A DNA stretch of 64,000 nucleotides from positions 1 to 64,000 of the forward strand of contig DYSN01000001.1 of NCBI GenBank assembly GCA_020718205.1, read 5' to 3'. Each line of letters starts with the position of its first letter. Within the stretch, counting starts at the first letter, position 1. The stretch comes from Draconibacterium orientale. GTDB lineage: Bacteria; Bacteroidota; Bacteroidia; Bacteroidales; UBA12170. This document shows positions 21,816 to 30,436 of the stretch, in pieces. The position numbers and the translations under genes were made by a program. The notes beneath the pieces were generated by a model. The model was given only the letters and a program-made list of their open reading frames with translations, searched no databases and was not told the DNA's origin.

Positions 21816-21863
21816 GTTCAAATCTATTTTCGCGCTATAATAGCTTTGAACAAAGCAAAAATA
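21816..21863 (-). promoter_or_regulatory. Putative TA promoter/operator
   Basis: Minus-strand TATTTTTG (-7) at 21856-21863 next to inverted repeat GTTCAAA (21816-21822) / TTTGAAC (21845-21851) and palindrome GCTATAATAGC (21834-21844). Confidence 0.5.
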
Positions 21864-22005
21864 CTATCTTTTTATTTAAGTTTCATTTACAAAAGCCCCT
21901 CTACCCAAATAATTATTATAATAACTTCCTGAGAAAGAACATTAGATAATTGATTACATATTTCTATTATCGACATAGCAGTGTTGACTCAGTTAATCAA
22001 ATATC

Positions 22006-22836
22006 TCAGCTACCGGCCCGAAACAATGTAAAAAGCCGAATGGTTTCAACCGCTTCCTTTACATCGTGGACTCTCAAAATATTTGCCCCCTGTTGCAATG
22101 CGAGCATATTGAGCGCGGTGGTTCCGTTGAGTGATTGTTCCGGAGATATATTTAAAGGTCTAAATATCATAGATTTACGACTAAGGCCTGCCAAAACAGG
22201 AAAACCCAGCTCGTTTAGCTCGTTCATTCGGGCCAATATTTTGTAGTTATGCTCCAAAGTCTTTCCAAAGCCAAACCCAGGATCGATGATAATTTTTTGA
22301 AAGTCCAACATCCTTAACTGCTCCAATCTGACTTTGAAATAATCTTTCAATTCATCCATAACATTGATGTATTGCGGATTTTGCTGCATGTTGGCGGGCT
22401 GGCCCTGGATATGCATCATCACATAAGCCATTGGGGATTTGGCAACTTGCGCAAACATTTGATTGTCCCAGCTTCCGCCCGAAATATCGTTGATGATGTT
22501 CACCCCCAAATCGGCACACAGGCTCACCAAACCGGCATTATAAGTATCGACAGAAATCAAAATCCGGGGGTATATTTTTCGTAGCTGTCTGATGGGATTT
22601 TCGAGAATTTTCCACTCGTCATCACTGCCAATCAGCTCCGACCCTGGCCGCGAGGATGCAGCACCAATATCGAGAATCTGAGCTCCTTCTTCAATCAATT
22701 GGGCTGCACGGGCCATCCAGGCTTGTTCGCTCAGATATTTTCCCCCGTCATAGAAACTATCGGGGGTTAGGTTGATGATTCCCATGACTTTTGGAGTAGA
22801 TAAATCAAGGATGAGATGATTACAAAGAATCTGCAT
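22006..22836 (-). CDS. folP: Dihydropteroate synthase
   Basis: VMGIINLTPDSFYDGGKY, DIGAASSRPGS, IIIDPGFGFGKT. Confidence 0.95.
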   Translation of the reverse strand: MQILCNHLILDLSTPKVMGIINLTPDSFYDGGKYLSEQAWMARAAQLIEEGAQILDIGAASSRPGSELIGSDDEWKILENPIRQLRKIYPRILISVDTYNAGLVSLCADLGVNIINDISGGSWDNQMFAQVAKSPMAYVMMHIQGQPANMQQNPQYINVMDELKDYFKVRLEQLRMLDFQKIIIDPGFGFGKTLEHNYKILARMNELNELGFPVLAGLSRKSMIFRPLNISPEQSLNGTTALNMLALQQGANILRVHDVKEAVETIRLFTLFRAGS

Positions 22837-22917
22837 GAAACTGATTTTTGTGCAAAGCTAAGGAAATAGCTCCTAATGTTTCGGATTTCATACTTTGCGG
22901 AGTGAAGAATGGGGGAA

Positions 22918-23559
22918 TTATTTCAGAGCATTCCAAAGTTTGATTTGTTTCACAAAGTGCTTCTCTATTTGATTGAGCGAAACATGATATCCGGGCTTTA
23001 AATGAGATATTTTTTCATCCTTTATGTCATTTATAAACACCAAAGCTCTTTGAAATAAAGGAATAGATAGATTGTTTAATTGAGGCGAAGCAATAGAAAA
23101 CATCTCACTAAGTGAATATTTTTCTTTGTTCAAAACATAAAGGTCATAATAATCGCGGAATTTTGACCTTAGAAATAAAGTATTGATTTTCATTGTGCAC
23201 AACAATTCAAGTGTGGCAATGTTAACATGGTTGATAAGTGGAGTAGATTCTTTTAATTGTTCCCAATTATTGGCAAAAAATGTAAGTTTTACACCATCAA
23301 TAATATAATTGCACTGCTTCGGCGAAAGACTTACTGCTCTGATATTTGCAAAATTCATTTGAGCTAATTCAGCCTGTAGCTGACCAATATTCAACACATT
23401 TTCCCAAGTAAACAAATCTATATCTTCGCTGAGTCGGTGGTTTAAATGAACCGCCAGTGCAGAGCCTCCAACAAAAGTAAAATCCTTCAAAAATTCAAAT
23501 GTTGATAATTTTGTCAATACCAATCGGGTATCAGGCAATAAAGCTTCTAATCCAACCAT
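22918..23559 (-). CDS. AbiEii-like nucleotidyl transferase (DUF1814-type) putative toxin
   Basis: FVGGSALAVHLNHRLSEDIDLFTW (GSxxL...S.DIDLF nucleotidyltransferase motif). Confidence 0.8.
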   Translation of the reverse strand: MVGLEALLPDTRLVLTKLSTFEFLKDFTFVGGSALAVHLNHRLSEDIDLFTWENVLNIGQLQAELAQMNFANIRAVSLSPKQCNYIIDGVKLTFFANNWEQLKESTPLINHVNIATLELLCTMKINTLFLRSKFRDYYDLYVLNKEKYSLSEMFSIASPQLNNLSIPLFQRALVFINDIKDEKISHLKPGYHVSLNQIEKHFVKQIKLWNALK

Positions 23560-23857
23560 CGTTATTTAATATTTTCTTCTCAAGGAATAGATTTGGGTTA
23601 TCGATTTCGAAAAATATTCGGGCGAGATAATAATTATGAGGATACAGACTATAATCAGGAACCAGATATTTTTCCCAAATATTCTGAACCTTATCTTTTG
23701 GAAAAAGTTGAAAAATTGCCTTTATTTCGATGATATCTCCCCATTTTAATGCCTCTTCTATGAGCAAGTCATCAGGCATATCTGAGAGATTATCAACTGA
23801 ATAGGACCAAAAAGCTCCCATTTCCTTTAAATTGAATATCAGTGTATTTCTATCCAT
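23531..23857 (-). CDS. Small protein overlapping the AbiEii-like gene; putative partner/antitoxin
   Basis: From ATG at 23857: MDRNTLIFNLKEMGAFWSYSVDNLSDMPDDLLIEEALKWGDIIEIKAIFQLF...; overlaps the downstream start by 29 bp. Confidence 0.6.
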   Translation of the reverse strand: MDRNTLIFNLKEMGAFWSYSVDNLSDMPDDLLIEEALKWGDIIEIKAIFQLFPKDKVQNIWEKYLVPDYSLYPHNYYLARIFFEIDNPNLFLEKKILNNDGWIRSFIA

Positions 23858-23965
23858 ATCGCTTTGTAAAGATAAGGGAAAAACCCGAATATTCGTGAAC
23901 AAGTTATAAGTTTTTAGAAATCCACGATTATAGCGGATACAATGAAATAATAAAGATGAAGAATA

Positions 23966-24051
23966 TTTTTGTTGCCTGAATACAACATTTTTTTCATTTT
24001 TTGTTGTTTTCATTTAACATTAATTCGTATTTTTGTTAAATGAATTCAACA
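23966..24051 (+). repeat. 32-bp-period tandem array, 3 units, upstream of/overlapping the start region of the AAA/DUF4143 ATPase at 24040
   Basis: TTTTTGTT at 23966, 23998 and 24030; 22-bp core TTTTTGTTGnnTGAATnCAACA with TGTT..AACA dyad. Confidence 0.8.
24028..24035 (+). promoter_or_regulatory. Putative -7 element within array unit 3
   Basis: TATTTTTG matches TAnnTTTG; an alternative ATG start at 24061 lies just downstream. Confidence 0.5.
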
Positions 24052-25254
24052 AATGTAATTATGCAATCATTAAGAAGATATCATAACCTACTTATAAATC
24101 AAACAGATACCGATTTTAAGCGTTATTTATATGATCAATTGCCCTGGAATGAGCAGTTGATTGGTATAAAAGGATTGCGGGGGGTTGGAAAAACCACTTT
24201 GATGCTTCAATACATTAAATCGCAGTATGGATTATCGGAGAAAGCGCTTTACATATCGCTGGATGATTTGTATTTTACCCAAAACAATCTGGTTGATTTG
24301 GCCGAGGATTTCTTGTCGGGCGGGGGTGAACAATTATTTATCGATGAGGTGCATAAATATCCCAACCGGTCGGTTGAGCTTAAAAATATTTACGACTACT
24401 TTAAAAAACTTAAAGTTGTATTCACAGGCTCATCGCTCCTTGAGATTTTAAATTCACGCAGCGATCTGAGCCGAAGAGCACTCGTTTTTCAGCTTCAGGG
24501 CTTGTCGTTCAGAGAATTCATCAATTCCCAAATCCCAGCGAATTTTCCATCCTATACTTTGGATGATATACTGCTCCATCATCAGGATATTAGCTCTGCG
24601 GTTTTGCAGCAAATAAAGCCTCTTCCGCATTTTCAAAACTACCTTAAAAATGGTTATTTCCCATTCTATAAAACATCGGACATCCGGTACCATAAAAGGC
24701 TTCAGGAAATGATACAAATGACAATAGAAATAGAAATCCCATCGCTTAGAAACACTTCCATTTCAATGATTCCCGGCATTAAAAAACTTTTATATATCCT
24801 ATCGATGAATATGCCTTTCAAACCCAATATTACCTCATTGGCCGGCATGCTCGGAACCAGCAGAAACAGTATTTTGGAGCAAATAAACTACCTGAGCGAT
24901 GCGGAGATTTTAAGCTCTGTTTACAAAGATTCGGTGGGAGTTGGACTGTTGAAAAAACCCGATAAACTCTATCTTAACAATAGTAATTTTGCCTTTTCCA
25001 TTGGATCTAATCAACCCAATATGGGAACCCTTAGAGAGACATTCTTTAGAAATCAACTGGCACAATCTCATTCTGTTAATATTATTGACAAAGGGGATTT
25101 TATTATTAATCAACAATTTATATTCGAAATCGGCGGAAAATCAAAAGACTTCTCTCAAATTGCAAATCTTGAAAACAGCTTTATTGCAGCCGATGATATT
25201 GAAATTGGGTCGGGGCATAAAATCCCGCTGTGGTTGTTTGGGTTTTTGTATTAA
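24040..25254 (+). CDS. AAA_14/DUF4143-type ATP-binding protein (ATPase 1)
   Basis: GLRGVGKTTLM Walker A, QLFIDEVHKYPN Walker B, VFTGSSLLE, C-terminal GDFIINQQFIFEIGGKSK; true start may be 24061. Confidence 0.88.
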   Translation: MNSTNVIMQSLRRYHNLLINQTDTDFKRYLYDQLPWNEQLIGIKGLRGVGKTTLMLQYIKSQYGLSEKALYISLDDLYFTQNNLVDLAEDFLSGGGEQLFIDEVHKYPNRSVELKNIYDYFKKLKVVFTGSSLLEILNSRSDLSRRALVFQLQGLSFREFINSQIPANFPSYTLDDILLHHQDISSAVLQQIKPLPHFQNYLKNGYFPFYKTSDIRYHKRLQEMIQMTIEIEIPSLRNTSISMIPGIKKLLYILSMNMPFKPNITSLAGMLGTSRNSILEQINYLSDAEILSSVYKDSVGVGLLKKPDKLYLNNSNFAFSIGSNQPNMGTLRETFFRNQLAQSHSVNIIDKGDFIINQQFIFEIGGKSKDFSQIANLENSFIAADDIEIGSGHKIPLWLFGFLY

Positions 25255-25391
25255 AACCAGCGAGGCTTTCCCCACTAAAACCAGCTTAGTGATAAGTCCC
25301 ATAAACCAAAATTCGTGAATAAATAATTCCCACTGACTCGTTTTGCTCCATTTACATTTTATATTTTTGGGGCTGAAAAAGATGAAAAACA

Positions 25392-25937
25392 ATGACCAAA
25401 ACAGCGCAACAATTCAGCGAAGCCATTGCCCGGTGTAAGAAAGTATTTTCCGATAAAATGCAGGATTACGGAAGTGCATGGCGCATTCTTCGCACCACTT
25501 CGTTAACCGATCAGATTTACATTAAAGCCAACAGAATCCGCTCCATTCAGGAGAAAGGAAACAGCATGGTGGAAGAAGGAATTGAACCTGAGTTTATTGG
25601 TATTGTAAATTACTCCGTGATGGCTCTCATTCAGCTTGAAAAAGGAACAGGACAACCCGGCGACCTGAGCAAAGATGAGTTGAACGAGCTGTACGACAAG
25701 CATATAGGTATTTCCACTTCTTTAATGGAAAACAAAAATCACGACTACGACGAAGCCTGGCGTATAATGAGGGTTTCCTCCTTGGACGATATTATTTTAA
25801 TGAAACTCCACCGCACAAAAGAAATTGAGGACAAAAAAGGCATAACCTTAGTTTCGGAAGGATTGGAAGCTAACTATCAAGACATTATCAATTACGCTCT
25901 ATTCGCCTTGATTAAAATCTCGGAAGAAAAGCAATAA
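25392..25937 (+). CDS. DUF1599 protein with two internal repeats
   Basis: KMQDYGSAWRILRTTSLTDQIYIKANRIRSIQEKG and NHDYDEAWRIMRVSSLDDIILMKLHRTKEIEDKKG. Confidence 0.85.
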   Translation: MTKTAQQFSEAIARCKKVFSDKMQDYGSAWRILRTTSLTDQIYIKANRIRSIQEKGNSMVEEGIEPEFIGIVNYSVMALIQLEKGTGQPGDLSKDELNELYDKHIGISTSLMENKNHDYDEAWRIMRVSSLDDIILMKLHRTKEIEDKKGITLVSEGLEANYQDIINYALFALIKISEEKQ

Positions 25938-25977
25938 TTCATTCCAGCTGTCGTTTTTACTGAAAATATATTCAGAT

Positions 25978-26568
25978 ATGAGACAGTTTCTAATTGCAAT
26001 CTTCGGTTTAATTGTTATCGGTCTTTATGGACAACAAAGCAATCAAAGCTTTAACAATCAATTGAATCAACATAGTATTTCTGCACAATTTGCTGCCCTC
26101 TCCTATTCCTATGCCCATCAATTTGGTTCCAAAGCTCTTTTTGGCGCAACTTTTCAGGTGGGATTTGGCTACAAATACTATCTCACAGGCTCTGATTTCG
26201 CTTTTAGCGATTCTGCTCTTTCTAATACCAGCGCAACCTTATTAGCTGAACGTCAGAAATTTGGCGACTATTTTGTGGATTTACTAAAGCTCCAACTCTT
26301 TTACCGACCAACTTTTGGCGAACATTTGTATTTTGATTTGGGTCCCTATGTATCCTTTGGCTACTTAGACACTTTCAAAGGCACGAACCAGAATTTTTCC
26401 AATGGAGGAGTTTCAACAGGGCTTGAAGCAGGAATTTTTTATCAGTTCCGGAAAATGCATGTGGGAACAAAACTAACTGCAGGATTCCAGTTTGTAGGAA
26501 ATTCAGACCGCACTGTCAGGTATTTTGGGGTCTTCTCCACGCCATTCCTGATTGGGATCAATTTTTAA
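25978..26568 (+). CDS. Predicted exported/outer-membrane beta-barrel-like protein, function unknown
   Basis: Signal peptide, alternating aromatic/hydrophobic strands, terminal aromatic F. Confidence 0.6.
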   Translation: MRQFLIAIFGLIVIGLYGQQSNQSFNNQLNQHSISAQFAALSYSYAHQFGSKALFGATFQVGFGYKYYLTGSDFAFSDSALSNTSATLLAERQKFGDYFVDLLKLQLFYRPTFGEHLYFDLGPYVSFGYLDTFKGTNQNFSNGGVSTGLEAGIFYQFRKMHVGTKLTAGFQFVGNSDRTVRYFGVFSTPFLIGINF

Positions 26569-26581
26569 TTCGCCAACGAGA

Positions 26582-27889
26582 TTAAAAAAGCTTTTTATCT
26601 AAAAATGCTTTCCAGGCGGGCACAACCTTAATATGTCCGACTTCAGTTTCCATTTCAAATTCGTCTTCCATAGTTAGAATAAACCCCTCACGAAGCTCGA
26701 GTGCTGTCATTGCGAGCTTTAACCCGCTTATTTCTCTGTCGAGAGTTTCCTTGTCATTAACAGAAAAACTCACTTGAATTGCTTTTAAATTCTTGTCTGC
26801 GTCAACCACTATAAAATCGCATTCCCTCTTATTTTTATAAAAAAAGATGCCGGGTTCCAAAAAATCGCCATAACGCCGGCGCAACTCTATAAAAACTGCG
26901 CTTTCAAAAAGCTTTCCCAAATCCTTGCTTGTATTGAGAACCAGCATGTTGAGCAATCCGGTGTCAATGAAATATATTTTCTTCTCTGATGCATTGCGTT
27001 TCAATAACGAAAAATCGAACTTGTTGATTTTAAACGCCAGATAAACATGATCTATATAAGATAAAAAATCGTATAAGGTATTCTTACTCAATGCATAACC
27101 CTGGGATTTCAATTCGTTGAAAATTTTATTTACAGCAAAGGAGCTGGTCACATTGGCAGCCAATTTCTCAATTAAATACTTCAATATCAAAGGAGAACTG
27201 ATATTATACCGTTCTATTAAATCTTTGTATAGCATCACATAAAAATAATTTCGCAAAATATCACGAGCCACTCTATCATCTTTCTTTATAGTTTCCGGAA
27301 ATCCACCTTTCTGTAAGTATTCCTTAAACGAATTAATTAAAATCGCTTTATTCCGGGGGATAAAAGGATTGTTTTCCAGTTCAGAAAACCGGACATACTC
27401 ACTAAACGAAAACGGAAATACCTCGTAGGTTAAAGTTCTGCCGCGTAATGATGTTGCAATATCCCGAGCCAGAAATGATGAATTTGAACCACTTATAAAG
27501 ATTTTCTTGGATACGAAATCGTAAACTCTCCTGATAAACTTTTCCCAGCCATGGATGTTTTGAATTTCATCGAAAAAGAAATAGATAGTATCTTCGGGAA
27601 TTTCAGGATATAGCTCCCGATAAGCCTGCAATATCAAATCCATATCCATGGTATCAAAGCTCAATCGCTCGTCTTCGAAATTAATGAATACCAATTGCTC
27701 CTTTTTAATCCCCCTTTCCATCAACTGTATCATGGTGTCGAAAAGAATATAAGTCTTTCCGCTGCGTCTTACCCCAACCACCGAAATGATTTTTTGGGTA
27801 TCCAAAGGCAGCTTTAAATCTCTTGTAATCAAATCATTAAACTTCAGTTTCTGATTCGATAGAATTATTTCCTTTAATATTGTTTTCAT
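26582..27889 (-). CDS. AAA_14/DUF4143-type ATP-binding protein (ATPase 2)
   Basis: GVRRSGKTYILFD Walker A, IYFFFDEIQNIHGWE Walker B, FISGSNSSFLARDIATSLRGRT, C-terminal KRECDFIVVDADKNLKAIQVSF. Confidence 0.92.
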   Translation of the reverse strand: MKTILKEIILSNQKLKFNDLITRDLKLPLDTQKIISVVGVRRSGKTYILFDTMIQLMERGIKKEQLVFINFEDERLSFDTMDMDLILQAYRELYPEIPEDTIYFFFDEIQNIHGWEKFIRRVYDFVSKKIFISGSNSSFLARDIATSLRGRTLTYEVFPFSFSEYVRFSELENNPFIPRNKAILINSFKEYLQKGGFPETIKKDDRVARDILRNYFYVMLYKDLIERYNISSPLILKYLIEKLAANVTSSFAVNKIFNELKSQGYALSKNTLYDFLSYIDHVYLAFKINKFDFSLLKRNASEKKIYFIDTGLLNMLVLNTSKDLGKLFESAVFIELRRRYGDFLEPGIFFYKNKRECDFIVVDADKNLKAIQVSFSVNDKETLDREISGLKLAMTALELREGFILTMEDEFEMETEVGHIKVVPAWKAFLDKKLF

Positions 27890-27915
27890 CTGTTTATAAT
27901 TTGTTTTTTAATTGT

Positions 27916-27935
27916 CTCCCGATAATTATCGGGAG
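27916..27935. repeat. Perfect 20-bp palindrome CTCCCGATAATTATCGGGAG
   Basis: Exact self-complementarity, in the leader between ATPase 2 and its upstream array. Confidence 0.75.
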
Positions 27936-28022
27936 GAATCGCATGATGACAGACCCTGTTTTTTAAGATTATTGCACCAACATTTTATAAAAAAATTGCA
28001 ATTTTCTGTTTCCATTTCTATG

Positions 28023-28030
28023 CAAAGATA
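28023..28030 (-). promoter_or_regulatory. Putative -7 element for ATPase 2
   Basis: Minus-strand TATCTTTG (TAnnTTTG) adjacent to the 32-bp array. Confidence 0.5.
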
Positions 28031-28035
28031 CTATC

Positions 28036-28141
28036 TTTCCCTTTTAAAAGGACATTTTTTGTATTTTTTTCCTTTTTATAAGGAAATATTATCGTTTTTT
28101 ATCCCTTTTAAAAGGAAGGATTATCGTTTTTTAGCAATCTT
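28036..28141 (-). repeat. 32-bp-period palindromic tandem array (3 dyads) upstream of ATPase 2
   Basis: AAAAGGA/ATAAGGA/AAAAGGA at 28046, 28078 and 28110; dyads CCTTTTAAAAGG, CCTTTTTATAAGG, CCTTTTAAAAGG; ATTATCGTTTTTTA at 28088 and 28120. Confidence 0.85.
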
Positions 28142-28274
28142 AGGGGGAAAATGAATCTGGTTGGCCGGTAAATTCGCAAAAAAAGTTGTTGGGCAAAAAA
28201 ACAGCAGAGCAACAATTTTAGAATTTACTTTCTCTGTAAAAATGTGCAAATTTGCAGACTTCAAATTTTACTTC

Positions 28275-29369
28275 ATGCGAACCATAAGAATTATCAGCCG
28301 TTTTGTACTTGGAATTGTTTTTGTTTTCTCGGGATTTTTAAAAGGCGTTGATCCACTTGGAACTGCCTATAAAATTGAAGACTATTTTATCGCCTTTGGA
28401 ACCGACTGGGCCATGTCGCTGGCGCTTCCTCTTGCTGTATTACTTTGTGCAACAGAATTTTCGCTGGGGGTTTTCCTGCTTTTCAATATTTTTAAAAACT
28501 TTACCGCCTGGATTACCCTTCTCATGATGGGTTTTTTTACCCTCCTCACCCTCAACGATGCCATTTATAATCCGGTGCCCGACTGTGGCTGCTTTGGCGA
28601 TTTTATTATCCTCACCAACCGGGAAACTTTCTACAAAAACATAGTGATTGATGTTTTCTTAATTGTGGTCTTTATCACCCGAAACCGATTCGAAAATGTT
28701 TATTCCAGGATAACAGAGCTGAGTATAGCCATTTTGACTATTTCTATTTTCACCCTTTTCAACTCCTACAACATCCATCATTTGCCTGTTATAAATTTCC
28801 GCGATTGGAAAGTAGGGACCAAACTCACTGTCGATAACCCACAACCCCTTGAATATTACCTGATTTACAAGAATAAATCGACCGGAGAAACACAGGAGTT
28901 TTTGTCGCCCAACTATCCTTTTAACGACAGCGTTTGGATGTCGCAATGGGAGTATGCCGATATGCGTGTGGTTGATCCCAATAACCGACCCACCGATGTT
29001 CGCTTCTTTGATATGCAAGGCAAGGATGTCACCGACCCCATTCTGGGCGATCCAAACTATCATTTTTTGCTGGTTTCCTATGATGTGGATTTGGGGAACT
29101 GGAAAAACATAGAAGATATACAAAAACTGAAATCCTTAGCTGAAAATGATGGTTTCTCGTTCAGCCTTATCACTGCCAGTCCGGAGGAAAATGTGGATTC
29201 TTTTAAAGCTAAAAACCAATTGGACGTGGAAGTATATCAAAGCGACGATATTGATTTAAAAACCATTATTCGCTCCAATCCCGGGCTCATTGTGCTGAAG
29301 GATGGAGTGATTCTGGGGCAATGGGCTCATAGTTATTTACCTGAATATGAAGATGTAGTTAAAAAATAA
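28275..29369 (+). CDS. DoxX-like membrane protein with C-terminal thioredoxin-like region (Bacteroidota BT_3928-type)
   Basis: SRFVLGIVFVFSGFLKGVDPLGTAYKIEDYF; C-terminal LIVLKDGVILGQWAH; start moved from 28161 to 28275. Confidence 0.85.
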   Translation: MRTIRIISRFVLGIVFVFSGFLKGVDPLGTAYKIEDYFIAFGTDWAMSLALPLAVLLCATEFSLGVFLLFNIFKNFTAWITLLMMGFFTLLTLNDAIYNPVPDCGCFGDFIILTNRETFYKNIVIDVFLIVVFITRNRFENVYSRITELSIAILTISIFTLFNSYNIHHLPVINFRDWKVGTKLTVDNPQPLEYYLIYKNKSTGETQEFLSPNYPFNDSVWMSQWEYADMRVVDPNNRPTDVRFFDMQGKDVTDPILGDPNYHFLLVSYDVDLGNWKNIEDIQKLKSLAENDGFSFSLITASPEENVDSFKAKNQLDVEVYQSDDIDLKTIIRSNPGLIVLKDGVILGQWAHSYLPEYEDVVKK

Positions 29370-29374
29370 AACTG

Positions 29375-30436
29375 ATGATTCCTTTTATTCTCAAAAGATT
29401 ACTTTATGGATTCTATGTGCTTTTGGGAGTGGCGAGTCTGGTATTTTTTCTTTTTAACATATTGCCCGGCGATCCAGCCCGCATGATGCTGGGACAACGA
29501 GCCGACATTGCATCGCTGGAAGCCATCAACAAGGAATTGGGTCGCGATAAACCCCTGATTGTTCAATACTTAAACTTTATGGCCGATTTGGCTCCCGTTG
29601 GAATTATCAGTACTGCAGAGCCAGCTGATTCCAAAGGAAAGCCGGCTATTTCGCCCGATATTCAAGGGAAGCAATTGGTGTTGAAAAAACCTTACCTCCG
29701 CCGAAGTTTTCAATCGAACCGCGAAGTTACCGCCATTCTGGCCGAGGCTTTCCCCAAAACGCTGCTTCTGGCAACGGTATCCATGAGTTTTGCCCTGGTG
29801 GTTGGGATTCTTCTGGGCATGTTAAGCATTGTCTATCCCAATAAAACCCTGAATTCTATCATTTTCGGACTCAGCATTTTTGGCATGTCGTTGCCCAGTT
29901 TTTTTGCCAGCATTCTCATTGCCTGGCTTTTTGCCTTTGTGCTTGCCGACTATACCGGACTCAACCTATTTGGCTCGCTTTACGAGGTGGACGAGTTGGG
30001 GAACGGAAAATATCTTGCTCTGAAAAATCTTATTTTACCCGCTATAACTTTAGGTATCAGACCTTTGGCTATTATTACAGAGCTTACTTCGTCGAGTTTA
30101 AAGGAAGTGTTGGCCCGCGATTTCATAAGAACGGCCCGTGCCAAAGGACTCACAGAATGGCAGGTTTTGCGGAGACATGCCCTTAAAAACTCGCTAAACC
30201 CGATCATCACCACCATTTCCGGATGGTTCGCTTCGCTGCTGGCTGGTGCTGTTTTTGTGGAATATATCTTCGATTGGAAAGGGATGGGTCTGGTGATAGT
30301 GGATTCGTTGGAAAAATATGATTTCCCGGTGTTGATGGGCTCCGTATTGTTTATTGCAGTGCTGTTGGTGATGGTGAATATCGTGGTAGATATTCTCTAC
30401 AAAATCATCGATCCGCGGGTACAACTGGAAGGCTAA
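29375..30436 (+). CDS. ABC transporter permease, DppB/OppB type
   Basis: N-terminal LYGFYVLLGVASLVFFLFNILPGDPARMMLGQ; RDFIRTARAKGLTEWQVLRRHALKNSLNPIIT EAA-type loop. Confidence 0.92.
   Translation: MIPFILKRLLYGFYVLLGVASLVFFLFNILPGDPARMMLGQRADIASLEAINKELGRDKPLIVQYLNFMADLAPVGIISTAEPADSKGKPAISPDIQGKQLVLKKPYLRRSFQSNREVTAILAEAFPKTLLLATVSMSFALVVGILLGMLSIVYPNKTLNSIIFGLSIFGMSLPSFFASILIAWLFAFVLADYTGLNLFGSLYEVDELGNGKYLALKNLILPAITLGIRPLAIITELTSSSLKEVLARDFIRTARAKGLTEWQVLRRHALKNSLNPIITTISGWFASLLAGAVFVEYIFDWKGMGLVIVDSLEKYDFPVLMGSVLFIAVLLVMVNIVVDILYKIIDPRVQLEG

Noticed and set aside
28161-28274. N-terminal 38 aa of the DoxX-like ORF
   Set aside because: No homology-like features; the TM segment and conserved start fit the ATG at 28275
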